A stretch of 64,000 bases of DNA from Pseudomonas amygdali (GCF_002699855.1 NZ_LKBW01000277.1:1-64000), one strand, 5' to 3'. Counted from the stretch's first letter, positions 34,979-44,349 are shown. Notes: a model not told the origin generated them from the letters alone. Program-made: numbers and translations.

Positions 34979-35662
34979 ATGCCCATCAAAGCTATCCTCA
35001 CGGATATTGAAGGCACCACCAGCGCAGTGAGTTTTGTTTTCGACATGCTGTTTCCGTTTGCCAAAAAGCACCTGCCCGGGTTTGTTCGGCAAAACGCCGG
35101 ACAACCGGCAGTGGCGTCGCAGCTGCAAGCGGTACGCACCGAGGCCGGCGAGCCTGACGCCGATGTCGAGCGGGTTATTGCAATACTGCTGGAATGGATT
35201 GCCGAAGACCGCAAGGCCACGCCGCTGAAAGCGTTGCAGGGCATGGTCTGGGAGCAGGGCTATAACGCCGGACAGCTCAAGGGCCATGTTTATCCGGATG
35301 CTGTCGATGCCTTGAAACACTGGCATCAACAGGGCTACAGGCTTTACGTTTATTCCTCGGGCTCAATTCAGGCTCAGCAATTGATTTTCGGCTGTTCCGA
35401 AGCGGGCGATCTGTCCGGTCTGTTCAGTGGTTACTTCGATACGACGTCCGGCCCCAAGCGCGAAGCGCAGTCCTACCGGACGATTGCGCAGGCAATCGAG
35501 TGTCCTGCCGAGAACATTCTGTTCCTCTCGGATATCGTCGAAGAGCTCGACGCAGCGCAGGCCGCTGGCATGATCACCTGCGGTCTGGCGCGTGACGGCG
35601 GGGTGCTTGCGGGTCACAGATATGTGAGCAGTTTCGCGCTCATCGACCCTGCTTCGTTCTAA
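34979..35662 (+). CDS. mtnC: enolase-phosphatase E1
   Basis: A 227-residue HAD-superfamily enzyme that enolises and dephosphorylates 2,3-diketo-5-methylthiopentyl 1-phosphate. HAD motif I is [16 protein letters not shown] (residues 4-19; Asp nucleophile), motif II is [17 protein letters not shown] and motif IV is [25 protein letters not shown] lies 9 nt before the ATG. The kinase and isomerase steps (mtnK, mtnA) are not here, so the pathway is split in this genome. A weak hairpin near 35708-35734 may end the operon. Confidence 0.96.
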   Translation: MPIKAILTDIEGTTSAVSFVFDMLFPFAKKHLPGFVRQNAGQPAVASQLQAVRTEAGEPDADVERVIAILLEWIAEDRKATPLKALQGMVWEQGYNAGQLKGHVYPDAVDALKHWHQQGYRLYVYSSGSIQAQQLIFGCSEAGDLSGLFSGYFDTTSGPKREAQSYRTIAQAIECPAENILFLSDIVEELDAAQAAGMITCGLARDGGVLAGHRYVSSFALIDPASF

Positions 35663-35918
35663 ACGACATCAGCCTGTCGTGCACGGCATTGCCCTGATGC
35701 CGCAGCATGCAAATCTGCCTGCCGCAGGCTTGCACGCTATTTTCTGTAAGGAGCGTCCTGCTTTTGAGTGGGACGTTGCCTACCTGAAAGTGCGTTGAAT
35801 CTGTTTGTTCTGCTCGTCATTCTTCAACGCGATTATTCGTGTAAGTTCTGCGCCCATCGCCCCCTGAGTCACGGACAACACCTGTACCGATTCACGGGCG
35901 CATAAGGAGCGGCAGCGG

Positions 35919-36641
35919 ATGTGCAGTGCCATTAAAGAAAGCGCAAGCAGGGACTTATTGATACAGCAGATGGTGAGCACGATCAGCGAACTCGACGGCC
36001 AGACCGCCGTCGAGAATGCCCTCGAATGGCTAAGGCGCGAATGCAACAGTGAGCGGGCGATGTTCTATCAGTTCAAAGGGCCGGTGCTGCTGACGTTCAT
36101 TACCTGCAATGTCGATGATGCCTGGGGCAAGGCTTACCGCCAGCGCGAGTTCATCACCCAGGATCCGGTCATCCGCTGTTATCGCAATCAGTTGGGATTT
36201 GTGAACTGGCAGGATGCATTCAGACAGTATCCGGTGTCAGCGTGTTACGAAGAAATCGTCGATACGTGCGAACTGCTTCCGGCCATTTCCTACGGCTACA
36301 TGAACCATTGCCGTGGTGCCGACAGCGTGACGTCGGTTTGTACGCTGGGTGAAGTGGGGCGAGCGATCTCCGCTGAACAAAAATACCTCATGAGCAGTCT
36401 CATGCCGGTGCTGCACAGCGTTGCGCGGGGTTTGAAGTTCTGCTCTCGCGGTTTGACCCATCGGGAACTGGAGGTACTGCAGTGGGCCAGGGATGGAAAA
36501 ACTGCCTGGGAGATCTCAATGATCCGCGACGTGTCGGAGTCGACGGTGAAGTATCACCTCAAGACCATCTATTCCAAGCTGGGTGTCGCCAATAGGGCGC
36601 AGGCGGTAGGCGAAGCGCTTTGCCGGGGTTTGATCAGGTAA
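35919..36641 (+). CDS. LuxR-type regulator with intact AHL-binding residues (LuxR solo)
   Basis: A 240-residue quorum-sensing-type regulator. The autoinducer domain keeps the TraR-numbered set: Trp57 and Tyr61 in AWGKAYRQREF, Asp70-Pro71 in TQDPV, Trp85 in FVNWQD, and a Gly near position 113 in SYGYMNH. The C-terminal HTH is LTHRELEVLQWARDGKTAWE, then VSESTVKYHLKTIYSKL. No luxI-type synthase lies in the window, so it is a solo that may sense an acyl-homoserine lactone made elsewhere. Start by length; an in-frame ATG at 35970 is possible. Confidence 0.9.
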   Translation: MCSAIKESASRDLLIQQMVSTISELDGQTAVENALEWLRRECNSERAMFYQFKGPVLLTFITCNVDDAWGKAYRQREFITQDPVIRCYRNQLGFVNWQDAFRQYPVSACYEEIVDTCELLPAISYGYMNHCRGADSVTSVCTLGEVGRAISAEQKYLMSSLMPVLHSVARGLKFCSRGLTHRELEVLQWARDGKTAWEISMIRDVSESTVKYHLKTIYSKLGVANRAQAVGEALCRGLIR

Positions 36642-36662
36642 TCGACACCTGAAAACGCGGGC

Positions 36663-36697
36663 AAAAAAAAGCCGCGAGAACAAGGTGTAATCGCGGC
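36663..36697 (-). terminator. intrinsic terminator of the DUF3509 gene
   Basis: On the minus strand GCCGCGA...TCGCGGC (36691-36697 with 36671-36677) is followed by eight T. It lies about 55 bp beyond the DUF3509 stop. Confidence 0.82.
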
Positions 36698-36750
36698 AAA
36701 CAAGGGATGAGAGCGTACAGCGGGTGCCGCCTGTCAAGGCGGCGGGAAAA

Positions 36751-37029
36751 TCAACGGGTGTGGTAAGTCGGCAGGTCGAAGCGGTGCTGACTTTGCAGCA
36801 TCGAAATAGCTGGCAACTCGCTGGCTTGTGCAGCCAGGTCGCGGCGGATAGCGCTGATTACCCATTCTAGTTGAACCGGAGTGTGCAACTGAGCATAAGA
36901 CACGGAGCGACGGATCTGCTTGCCATCGTGAGTACGCAGTGACAACAGAACACCACCATCAGGACGTGGCTGGGTGGTAACGGTGTAGTCGGAGAATACG
37001 GAAGCGAATTTTTCTTGAATAAAAGTCAT
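36751..37029 (-). CDS. DUF3509 domain-containing protein
   Basis: A 92-residue protein of the Pseudomonas DUF3509 family, starting MTFIQEKFASVFSDYTVTTQ and containing RPDGGVLLSLRTHDGKQIRR. No catalytic motif is visible; function unknown. I chose the ATG at 37029 because GGAG lies nine bases upstream; ATG 37044 lacks a site. The 330 bp upstream are AT-rich with probable promoters for both this gene and the divergent ankyrin gene, but I see no further gene there. Confidence 0.85.
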   Translation of the reverse strand: MTFIQEKFASVFSDYTVTTQPRPDGGVLLSLRTHDGKQIRRSVSYAQLHTPVQLEWVISAIRRDLAAQASELPAISMLQSQHRFDLPTYHTR

Positions 37030-37376
37030 GTCTGGCGGCTCCATTGCTCATGGGATAATAAGCTTGGAAGTACTATTGCAGTGTCTGTGCCAGTCTTTGC
37101 ACTTGAATTAAATCCTTTAAAATCAATGACTTGAAATATTCTCTATTTTAAGGCTTCGTGCATTTTGCATGAACACCCTTCGTGCGCCCTGCATTTTGCC
37201 GTTTCCTGCACGATGGATATCGGGCAGAAGGAGGATTGCATCGATTGCGGTGATCAGGAGCAGGCATTGCGCATCCGCATCGATGCTGATCGAACAGCTG
37301 GCGAGACTTGAGGTCAGTGTGTGTATCGACGCCGGGTCAACGCATGCCCGGAGTACCGTGCGCCAAGGAGTAGTTA

Positions 37377-37922
37377 ATGACCGATACAGATATCAGCGCT
37401 TCGCAAACCATGACTGAAGACGAAGCCGCCGAGTTCGCCGAGCAGGTATTCGATGTGGCTCGCCCGGGAAATGCAGTCATGCTGGAGCGTCTGCTTGAAA
37501 AAGGCCTGCCCGCAGACCTGCGCAACCACAAGGGCGATACGCTGCTGATGCTGGCCAGCTACCACTGCCATGCGGATGCGGTCCGTGTGCTGCTGAACCA
37601 CAAGGCTGACCCTGAAATTCGTAACGATAATGGCCAGAGTCCCATCGCTGGCGCAGCGTTCAAGGGTGATCTGGCAGTGGTCAGGCTGCTGGTCGAGGCC
37701 GGTGCCGACGTCGACGGCGCCTCTGCCGATGGTCGTACTGCGTTGATGATGGCGGCCATGTTCAATCGCAACGAGATAGTCTATTACCTGATCAGTCAGG
37801 GCGCGGACCCGCATGCCACTGATGCCAAGGGCATCACGGCACTGGGTGCCGCTCAGGCAATGGGTGCGACTGTCACCATTGATCAACTGATCAAACTGGG
37901 TGTGCAGCCGGCCCGGTCCTGA
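37377..37922 (+). CDS. ankyrin repeat protein
   Basis: A 181-residue protein made almost wholly of ankyrin repeats (about four, residues 35-175): NHKGDTLLMLASYHCHADAV, NGQSPIAGAAFKGDLAVVRLL, DGRTALMMAAMFNRNEIVYYL and KGITALGAAQAMGATVTI. There is no signal peptide, so it is likely cytoplasmic and a protein-binding module. AAGGAG lies at ideal spacing before the ATG. A terminator follows. Some Pseudomonas ankyrin proteins pair with catalases, but none is adjacent here. Confidence 0.93.
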   Translation: MTDTDISASQTMTEDEAAEFAEQVFDVARPGNAVMLERLLEKGLPADLRNHKGDTLLMLASYHCHADAVRVLLNHKADPEIRNDNGQSPIAGAAFKGDLAVVRLLVEAGADVDGASADGRTALMMAAMFNRNEIVYYLISQGADPHATDAKGITALGAAQAMGATVTIDQLIKLGVQPARS

Positions 37923-37951
37923 GGCCGAGTGCCTTCAGGGCATGAACACAT

Positions 37952-37995
37952 AGAGGCGCGATGGATTTACCGTTATCCTTCGCGCCTCTTTTTTT
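37952..37995 (+). terminator. intrinsic terminator after ankyrin gene
   Basis: AGAGGCGCGA (37952-37961) and TCGCGCCTCT (37980-37989) form a perfect 10-bp stem with an 18-nt loop, followed by a T-run. The next ATG lies 23 bp beyond. Confidence 0.85.
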
Positions 37996-38017
37996 GCCCG
38001 TTATCAGGATCGCTCCC

Positions 38018-38536
38018 ATGAAAGACTCACTGGTCGAATTAATCAGCAAAGTGAGCTCCGGCTGCATGGGCGACGACGAAATCGTGCGTATTGCCGATGA
38101 AGCCGCGCAGGCGTATGCCGACCCGCAGGCTTTTCTGACCGCCAACCCTGATATCAACTACGACGACACCTTTCCGATTCCACTGGGCGAATGGGTGGTG
38201 GTAGGCAGTCTGCCGGAAACCGTGCTGTTTCAGGCCGACAGCTATATGGACCTGTTCGAGCAGATCGTGCAGTCATTCGGCAAGGACGTGACGTTCAACA
38301 TCAAGCCAAAACAATTGGCCAAGGTCGAACCACTGGTAGCGCTCAACCGGATTCAGATTCAATTGAGCAGCATGAACAAGGACATGGGCGGCTATGTGCT
38401 GATGAACTTCAGCCAGCCGCTGGATGACGAACTGCAAGCGGTGCTGGTGTATGGCCGTGACGAGGCGCGGGTGCTTGAACTGGCAGCGTTGGCCGGCATC
38501 CATGCCGCACCCGCTCTGCAGGCATTGCGCGGTTAA
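38018..38536 (+). CDS. conserved hypothetical protein
   Basis: A 172-residue soluble protein I do not recognise. It has an N-terminal helical part (KVSSGCMGDDEIVRIADEAA) and a mixed alpha/beta remainder (GEWVVVGSLPETVLFQADSY, NKDMGGYVLMNFSQPLDDEL). No signal peptide, membrane segment or catalytic motif is visible. The ATG at 38018 (MKDSLVELISK) is preferred; an open frame to 37961 overlaps the terminator. Its stop codon overlaps that of the convergent ZIP gene in the shared TTAA at 38533-38536. Confidence 0.75.
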   Translation: MKDSLVELISKVSSGCMGDDEIVRIADEAAQAYADPQAFLTANPDINYDDTFPIPLGEWVVVGSLPETVLFQADSYMDLFEQIVQSFGKDVTFNIKPKQLAKVEPLVALNRIQIQLSSMNKDMGGYVLMNFSQPLDDELQAVLVYGRDEARVLELAALAGIHAAPALQALRG

Positions 38537-39459
38537 CCCAGCGCCGTATCGAGAAACATCATTACCGCGAAGCCGCCCATCAGGCCGAGCGTCGCCGAGG
38601 TCTGATGGCCGTTGCGGTGGGTTTCCGGGATGACTTCATGGGACACCACGAAGATCATCGCACCTGCCGCCAGCCCCATGCTGAGCGGGTAGGCGATGGC
38701 AAACCCGCTGGAAATACCCAGGCCCACCAGCGCGCCCAGCGGCTCCATGAGTCCTGAACCGATGGCCACCAGCATCGCCTTGAATGCCGACAGCCCGGTA
38801 GCACGCAGGGCCAGCGCAATGGCCAGGCCCTCAGGGATGTCCTGAATAGCAATGGCAGTAGTCAATGGCAGGCCGACATTCATGTCGCCGCTGGCGAAGC
38901 TCACACCTATCGCCATGCCCTCAGGCAAGTTATGCAGGGTGATCGCCAGTACGAACAGCCAGACCCGGCTGATTCGCTCTGAATGAGGACCCTGACGGCC
39001 CACGCTTTCATGCTCGTGCGGTGTGAACTTGTCCAGCCCAAGCATCAACAGCACACCCAGGCCCAGACCGGTCACTACCGTCGCAGCCGCCCAAGGGCCA
39101 CTGTCGGTTATGCCCCGAGCGGCCTCCAGCCCGGGCAGTATCAGCGAGAACGAGCTGGCAGCCAGCATCATGCCGGCAGCAAAACCGAGCATGATGTCTT
39201 GAGCGCGTTGCGAAACGTTGCGCAGGGCGACCGCCATGACTGCACCCAGCGCCGTCGCCAGGAAGCCGGCCGTGCCGCCCAGCAGTGCATGATTGAAGTT
39301 GACCTGGCTAGTGCCATAGAAGGCGTTGTAAAGACTGATGCCGCCGAGGCCGACGACGATCAGCAGAGCAAGGGCGAAACCCAGGCTCACCAGCGGGCTG
39401 CCCTGAAGATGGTTGAACCATGTCGCCCAAGGCGTTCGGGGTTGTGCGGGCGTTGGCAT
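38533..39459 (-). CDS. ZIP family divalent metal transporter
   Basis: A 308-residue inner-membrane transporter with about eight helices (GufA/ZupT-like ZIP branch). The metal path is visible as LFVALAITLHNLPEGMAIGV (H-N-x-P-E-G) and AIAIQDIPEGLAIALAL, and a His-rich loop HEHESVG precedes them. It probably imports zinc, possibly with iron or manganese. The start at 39459 (MPTPAQPRTPWATW) gives a normal length; the open frame continues upstream for about 180 codons with non-coding composition. Confidence 0.9.
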   Translation of the reverse strand: MPTPAQPRTPWATWFNHLQGSPLVSLGFALALLIVVGLGGISLYNAFYGTSQVNFNHALLGGTAGFLATALGAVMAVALRNVSQRAQDIMLGFAAGMMLAASSFSLILPGLEAARGITDSGPWAAATVVTGLGLGVLLMLGLDKFTPHEHESVGRQGPHSERISRVWLFVLAITLHNLPEGMAIGVSFASGDMNVGLPLTTAIAIQDIPEGLAIALALRATGLSAFKAMLVAIGSGLMEPLGALVGLGISSGFAIAYPLSMGLAAGAMIFVVSHEVIPETHRNGHQTSATLGLMGGFAVMMFLDTALG

Positions 39460-39610
39460 GAAGACGGCTACCTGTGTGAGGGTGAAAGCGATAATGAATG
39501 AAATGCGAAGTCGACCCCCGTTGGGAGCCTGAGAATATAAGGTTGGTTCAACGGACCCCCCGAACGGCGCAACTATCCTAGGAAGGTAAGCATTCATTAG
39601 GGGCAACACC

Positions 39611-39802
39611 ATGGGTTCTAGTTTCAACGGCCTGGTCGGCTTGATCATTCTGGCGCTCGATATCTGGGCCATCATCAATGTCTTGAAAAGCGGCGCCGAG
39701 ACCGGCAAGAAAATTCTCTGGGTATTGTTGATCGTGCTGTTGCCTGTTGTGGGCCTGATCATCTGGGCAATCCTCGGACCGCGTGGCAACGTGCGAATCT
39801 GA
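39611..39802 (+). CDS. small PLDc_N-type membrane protein
   Basis: A 63-residue protein with two transmembrane helices: LVGLIILALDIWAIINVLKS and KILWVLLIVLLPVVGLIIWAILGPRG. This is the phospholipase-D N-terminal domain (PF13396) found at the front of cardiolipin synthases, here as a stand-alone unit without the HKD catalytic part. Function unknown, perhaps membrane stress. A ribosome-like GGGGCAACACC precedes the ATG and a terminator follows. Confidence 0.85.
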   Translation: MGSSFNGLVGLIILALDIWAIINVLKSGAETGKKILWVLLIVLLPVVGLIIWAILGPRGNVRI

Positions 39803-39824
39803 TACGCCGCCAGGTTATCAACGA

Positions 39825-39857
39825 ACGCTTGATTACCCTGAGTAATCAGGCGTTTTT
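39825..39857 (+). terminator. intrinsic terminator
   Basis: ACGCTTGATTAC pairs with GTAATCAGGCGT (one G-U), 5-nt loop, then TTTTT. It ends the PLDc_N gene. Confidence 0.87.
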
Positions 39858-39991
39858 CGTTCATGGGCCAAGGCATTTGCAAGCAAGACGCTGCACAGAG
39901 GTTCGACCTGTCATGTTCCTCGACGTAGAATGCGCGCCTTTGTTGTGGGCGGTCGGCCGTCCTGTCATCAGTACCCAGCGGGAGCTTACCC

Positions 39992-40852
39992 ATGAGCGAT
40001 TATCAGGAAACGTTGTACGAAGGCTACGGCCAGCGCTTTCGTATGGAAAAAATGCTGCACGAAGTGCGTACCAAACACCAGCATCTGGTGATCTTCCAGA
40101 ACCCGCGCATGGGCCGCGTCATGGCGCTGGACGGCGTGATCCAGACCACCGAGGCGGATGAGTTCATCTATCACGAAATGCTCACTCACGTGCCGATTCT
40201 GGCCCACGGCGCTGCCAAACGTGTACTGATCATTGGCGGCGGCGATGGCGGCATGCTGCGCGAAGTCGCCAAGCACCTGACCGTCGAGCACATCACCATG
40301 GTCGAGATCGACGCCACGGTGGTCGAGATGTGCAAGGAGTTCCTGCCCAATCACTCCAGTGGCGCTTTTGACGATTCGCGCCTGAACCTGGTCATCGACG
40401 ACGGCATGCGCTTTGTCGCGACGACCGAAGAGAAGTTCGACGTGATCATCTCCGACTCCACTGATCCTATCGGTCCGGGCGAAGTGCTGTTTTCGGAGAA
40501 CTTTTATCAGGCCTGTCATCGCTGTCTGAACGAAGGCGGCATTCTGGTTACCCAGAACGGTACGCCCTTCATGCAACTGAGCGGTGTGCAGACCACTGCA
40601 GGACGCATGAATGGCCTGTTTGCCGATTGGCATTTCTATCAGGCCGCCATCCCGACCTACATCGGCGGTGCCATGACTTTTGCCTGGGGCGCCACTGACA
40701 AGGGCTACCGCAAACTGCCACTGGAAACCCTGCGTCAGCGCTTCATGGGCAGCGGTATTGTTACGCGCTATTACAACCCGGAAGTTCACATTGGCGCATT
40801 CGCCTTGCCGCAGTACGTACTGCAGGCTGTGAGCAAGGCCAGCAACGACTGA
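39992..40852 (+). CDS. speE: polyamine aminopropyltransferase (spermidine synthase)
   Basis: A 286-residue aminopropyltransferase. The decarboxy-SAM site is [18 protein letters not shown] (near residue 81), then [14 protein letters not shown]. The putrescine site and catalytic Asp are in [20 protein letters not shown]. The N-terminal [16 protein letters not shown] segment is normal. It transfers aminopropyl from decarboxylated SAM to putrescine, giving methylthioadenosine, which links it to the mtn genes at 33.7-35.7 kb. The ATG follows CAGCGGGAGC. speD is not adjacent. Confidence 0.93.
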   Translation: MSDYQETLYEGYGQRFRMEKMLHEVRTKHQHLVIFQNPRMGRVMALDGVIQTTEADEFIYHEMLTHVPILAHGAAKRVLIIGGGDGGMLREVAKHLTVEHITMVEIDATVVEMCKEFLPNHSSGAFDDSRLNLVIDDGMRFVATTEEKFDVIISDSTDPIGPGEVLFSENFYQACHRCLNEGGILVTQNGTPFMQLSGVQTTAGRMNGLFADWHFYQAAIPTYIGGAMTFAWGATDKGYRKLPLETLRQRFMGSGIVTRYYNPEVHIGAFALPQYVLQAVSKASND

Positions 40853-40885
40853 TCAATAGATCTGACGTTAGCGGCCGGGTCAGCC

Positions 40886-40961
40886 TTAACGCCGCCTGAG
40901 AGGCGTTGAAGCGCGCAACTGGCGACAGAAATTTCACACTTTCTGTCCCAGAATTGCGCGC
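40886..40961. repeat. two inverted repeats between speE and the LTA synthase-like gene
   Basis: A small hairpin (TTAACGCC...GGCGTTGAA, 40886-40910) is followed by a large imperfect palindrome. Its left arm is GCGCGCAACTGGCGACAGAAA (40911-40931) and its right arm reads, reversed, as GCGCGCAA-TT-CTGG-GACAGAAA (40940-40961). As RNA this would be a stem of about 20 bp with a short loop. There is no T-tract, so its role is unclear. Confidence 0.6.
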
Positions 40962-41114
40962 GAAGCTGAACAGGCACGCGTATTCATGGGCCGCCCCGGC
41001 CCCTGGTGACCCGCAATCAAGTAATATCTGCGCCCTGTCGTACGCCGCCCGCCCTTGGTGAAGGGCGGTGCTGCACCCTGAACCTACCCCTGAATCCACC
41101 GGATCCTGACAACC

Positions 41115-43202
41115 ATGGCTAAAACGGACGCCCAGATTCATCGGCAAGCCCGCCTGCTGAACCCGACTGTCAAATCGCATCTGGCTTACATCCTGCTCAG
41201 CGGTTTCGCTTTGATGGTGATGTACACGCTGTTGCGTATCGGTCTGCTGGTCTACAACCGCGAGATGATTGGCGACACGCCAGCCTCGACATTCCTTGAA
41301 GCACTGTTTAACGGCACGCGCTTCGACCTGCGCCTGACCATGTATCTGCTCATTCCGCTGGTGCTGTCGCTGTTCAGCGCCCGGGCCATGGCTGCACGCG
41401 GGTTTTTCCGGTTCTGGCTGACCCTGGTCGGCAGCATCACGCTGTTCTTCGGCTTGATGGAAATGGACTTCTACCGTGAGTTTCACCAGCGCCTGAACGG
41501 TCTGGTGTTTCAATATGTCAAGGAAGACCCCAAGACTGTCCTGAGCATGCTCTGGTATGGCTTTCCGGTGGTTCGCTACCTGCTCGCCTGGGCAATCGTG
41601 ACTTGGCTGTTGAGCCTGGTATTCAAGGGCATCGACCGCCTGACACGGCCACGCCTCGTAACGACGAAGGGCACCCAGACGGTCAGTACAGTTGCGCCGT
41701 GGTACATGCGTGTTGGCGTTTTCGTGCTGGTATTGCTGGTTATGGTGGTGTGCATCCGTGGCACCCTGCGCCAAGGCCCACCGCTGCGTTGGGGTGACGC
41801 TTACACTACCGACTCCAACTTCGCCAACCAGCTGGGCCTGAACGGCACACTGACCCTGATTACGGCGGCCAAGAGCCGTATGTCCGAAGATCGCGACAAC
41901 ATCTGGAAAGCCACGCTGCCACAGGCCGAGGCGCAGCAGACGGTGCGCGACATGCTGCTGACCTCGCATGACAAGCTGGTAGAACCTGATATTGCCGCTG
42001 TGCGTCGCGACTTCACACCGCCAGTAGAGAACACGTTGCCGATCCGCAACGTGGTCGTGATCCTGATGGAAAGCTTCGCCGGTCACTCGGTAGGGGCGCT
42101 GGGCAACGATGCCAACATCACGCCGTATTTCGACAAGCTGTCGAAAGAGGGGCTGTTGTTCGACCACTTCTTCTCCAACGGCACCCACACCCATCAGGGC
42201 ATGTTCGCCACCATGGCGTGCTTCCCGAACCTGCCGGGTTTTGAGTACCTGATGCAGACGCCAGAGGGCAGCCATAAGCTGTCGGGCCTTCCGCAATTGC
42301 TGAGCGCGGGTCGCAACTACGATGACGTCTATGTCTATAACGGCAACTTCGCCTGGGACAACCAGTCGGGTTTCTTCAGCAACCAGGGCATGACCAACTT
42401 TGTCGGTCGCGAGGACTTCGTCAATCCGGTGTTCTCCGATCCGACCTGGGGCGTTTCCGACCAGGACATGTTCGACCGTGGCGCCCAGGAACTCAAAGCC
42501 CGTCAGGACGGCAAGCCGTTCTATGCGCTGCTGCAGACCCTGTCCAACCACACGCCGTATGCGTTGCCGGACCCGCTGCCGGTCGAGCGTGTGACCGGAC
42601 ACGGCTCGCTGGATGAGCATTTGACCGCCATGCGTTATGCCGACTGGGCGCTGGGCCAGTTCTTCGAGAAGGCCAAAAAAGAGCCTTACTACAAGAACAC
42701 CCTGTTCGTGGTGCTGGGCGACCACGGTTTCGGCAATGACAAGCAGTTGACTGAAATGGACCTGGGGCGTTTCAACGTGCCATTGCTACTGATCGGGCCT
42801 GGTGTACAAGAGAAATTCGGCCAGCGCAGCAGCATTGTCGGCACGCAGGTTGACGTCGTGCCAACCATCATGGGCCGTCTGGGTGGTCTGAACCGCAACC
42901 AGTGCTGGGGCCGCGATCTGCTGAACCTGCCGGAAGGCGACAAGGGTTTTGGCGTGATCAAGCCGTCGGGCAGTGAGCAGGTGGTCGCGATCATCAGCGG
43001 CAACCGCATTCTGATCGAACCGACAGAAATGCCGGCCAAGCTGTTGACCTACACGCTGGGTGCCAAGCCTTCTGCCGAAGAAGTGCCTGATGCACCTGAC
43101 ACGCAGGAACTCAAGCGCAAGCTGGAAAGCTTCCTGCAGACCGCCACCAAGAGCCTTCTGGACAACACGGCCGGTGTCGAGGCCAGCAAGAACCGTAACT
43201 GA
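41115..43202 (+). CDS. LTA synthase family membrane phosphotransferase (sulfatase fold)
   Basis: A 695-residue protein with five N-terminal transmembrane helices (residues about 20-220) and a large periplasmic sulfatase-fold domain. The catalytic Thr sits in SNGTHTHQGMFATMACFP, the metal ligands in VVILMESFAGHSVG and VVLGDHGFGND. This is the lipoteichoic-acid-synthase/OpgB/EptA superfamily, which moves phosphoglycerol or phosphoethanolamine. Gram-negative members decorate periplasmic glucans or lipid A; which applies here cannot be told. A terminator follows. Confidence 0.9.
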   Translation: MAKTDAQIHRQARLLNPTVKSHLAYILLSGFALMVMYTLLRIGLLVYNREMIGDTPASTFLEALFNGTRFDLRLTMYLLIPLVLSLFSARAMAARGFFRFWLTLVGSITLFFGLMEMDFYREFHQRLNGLVFQYVKEDPKTVLSMLWYGFPVVRYLLAWAIVTWLLSLVFKGIDRLTRPRLVTTKGTQTVSTVAPWYMRVGVFVLVLLVMVVCIRGTLRQGPPLRWGDAYTTDSNFANQLGLNGTLTLITAAKSRMSEDRDNIWKATLPQAEAQQTVRDMLLTSHDKLVEPDIAAVRRDFTPPVENTLPIRNVVVILMESFAGHSVGALGNDANITPYFDKLSKEGLLFDHFFSNGTHTHQGMFATMACFPNLPGFEYLMQTPEGSHKLSGLPQLLSAGRNYDDVYVYNGNFAWDNQSGFFSNQGMTNFVGREDFVNPVFSDPTWGVSDQDMFDRGAQELKARQDGKPFYALLQTLSNHTPYALPDPLPVERVTGHGSLDEHLTAMRYADWALGQFFEKAKKEPYYKNTLFVVLGDHGFGNDKQLTEMDLGRFNVPLLLIGPGVQEKFGQRSSIVGTQVDVVPTIMGRLGGLNRNQCWGRDLLNLPEGDKGFGVIKPSGSEQVVAIISGNRILIEPTEMPAKLLTYTLGAKPSAEEVPDAPDTQELKRKLESFLQTATKSLLDNTAGVEASKNRN

Positions 43203-43250
43203 CCATGACTGACTTGTCCGGGTAACCGGCAAGTCGGATCAGCAGTACAC

Positions 43251-43290
43251 AAAAGGCCCTCGGCATCCATTGCGAGGGCCTTTTGTTTTG
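43251..43290 (+). terminator. intrinsic terminator
   Basis: AAAAGGCCCTCG (43251-43262) pairs with CGAGGGCCTTTT (43273-43284), followed by GTTTTG. It ends the LTA synthase-like gene. Confidence 0.88.
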
Positions 43291-43394
43291 CCCGTCATCG
43301 CGGGCTGTCCGGCGTAATTCGTTGGAACGAATGCGTGGGCCAAAAGGTCCTTATCACATAAGCCAGAGTGCCTGGCTTCGTTCTGGAGGCATTG

Positions 43395-43631
43395 ATGAAA
43401 CAGTGGGCCATTTCGTATCTGGACAAGGATGGTGTGCAGCAACTCCGTGAGGCTGGTTTTGACGAGCGTCCCAGTGAGGAGGAGGCCGCGCGTTTCCTGC
43501 GCAAGGACCTGTATCCAGTCACCGATGAGCTGGATCTCAATGATCTTGACGGGCGCACCGACGAGCCTACGGTTAAAACGCTTAAAGACCATAACAGTGT
43601 GCGGATCATTTCCATTACAGAAGTTGCCTGA
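43395..43631 (+). CDS. small conserved hypothetical protein
   Basis: A 78-residue acidic soluble protein, beginning MKQWAISYLDKDGVQQLREAGF and ending VRIISITEVA. I do not recognise the family. TGGAGGCATTG gives a strong ribosome site for the ATG at 43395. The 250 bp downstream, before rraB, show no further gene. Confidence 0.7.
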   Translation: MKQWAISYLDKDGVQQLREAGFDERPSEEEAARFLRKDLYPVTDELDLNDLDGRTDEPTVKTLKDHNSVRIISITEVA

Positions 43632-43884
43632 CCTGCGGTGATTCAAAAAGCTTTTCGTGGCAACCACTTGGCATCCTGCCCACGATGGGTCTACTCTGCA
43701 GATGAGGCTGTTCAAACGGCCTCTGACATCTCGATACCCGACCTGTGCCAAGCCTGGTCTGGTCAGCTACATGCTTGATTCCCCACGCCGGATTAGATTA
43801 TCTGTCGTGCGGCGGCCCCCGATGATTCGGCGGTCGCTCTGGGAGAGTTGAAACTCTATCTATCGTTGCATAGGAGGACGTTTC

Positions 43885-44226
43885 ATGAGCACAGCCTATC
43901 AAGAGGACATCAGCAGTAACGTACTGCGCCGCATGAAAGAAGGCGGTTTTGATTTCGCGCGAATCTATCCCATCGAGTTTTACGCCATCTTCCCGGATGA
44001 GGAGCGGGCACGGCAGGCTGCAGAGCAATTTCGCGGTGAATCCCTCAATACCCAGGTAAACGTACGTGATGACGGTAACTGGCACTTGCAGTTGAGCAAA
44101 GTGATGTACGCCACTTATGACGGTATCGGTGATTTCGAGCAGGACTTTCAGATGGTGATTTCGCCCATGGACGGTGAGGTTGAAGGTTGGGGTGTCACTC
44201 AGGAGGTCAGAAGACTGCACGCTTGA
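43885..44226 (+). CDS. rraB: RraB-type ribonuclease E regulator
   Basis: A 113-residue protein of the RraB family (PF06877). It contains VLRRMKEGGFDFARIYPIEFYAIFPDE and the C-terminal DFEQDFQMVISPMDGEVEGWGVT, with the conserved D..GEVEGWG. In E. coli RraB binds RNase E and alters mRNA decay. GGAGGACG precedes the ATG. It is monocistronic, followed by 460 bp without a coding gene that hold a minus-strand terminator. Confidence 0.85.
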   Translation: MSTAYQEDISSNVLRRMKEGGFDFARIYPIEFYAIFPDEERARQAAEQFRGESLNTQVNVRDDGNWHLQLSKVMYATYDGIGDFEQDFQMVISPMDGEVEGWGVTQEVRRLHA

Positions 44227-44322
44227 TGGCTTTTGATTGTCAGGCAACACATTACCGGCTGATTCGGGATACGTTCTGGATCGGCCGGTTCTGTTTTTGC
44301 TTCGCGCTCATAAACAGTGGTC

Positions 44323-44349
44323 AAAAAAAAAGCCACTCAAATGAGTGGC
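44323..44349 (-). terminator. strong minus-strand terminator with no gene upstream of it
   Basis: On the minus strand GCCACTCA-TT-TGAGTGGC is an 8-bp stem followed by nine T. No convincing minus-strand coding gene lies between it and 44688. The transcript it ends is probably a small RNA; the rest of the 44227-44688 gap shows no reading frame with a start codon and ribosome site on either strand. Confidence 0.65.

Noticed and set aside
40761..42725. 654-codon minus-strand frame opposite the LTA-synthase-like gene
   Set aside because: His/Gln-rich shadow translation; the plus-strand gene has membrane helices and catalytic motifs.
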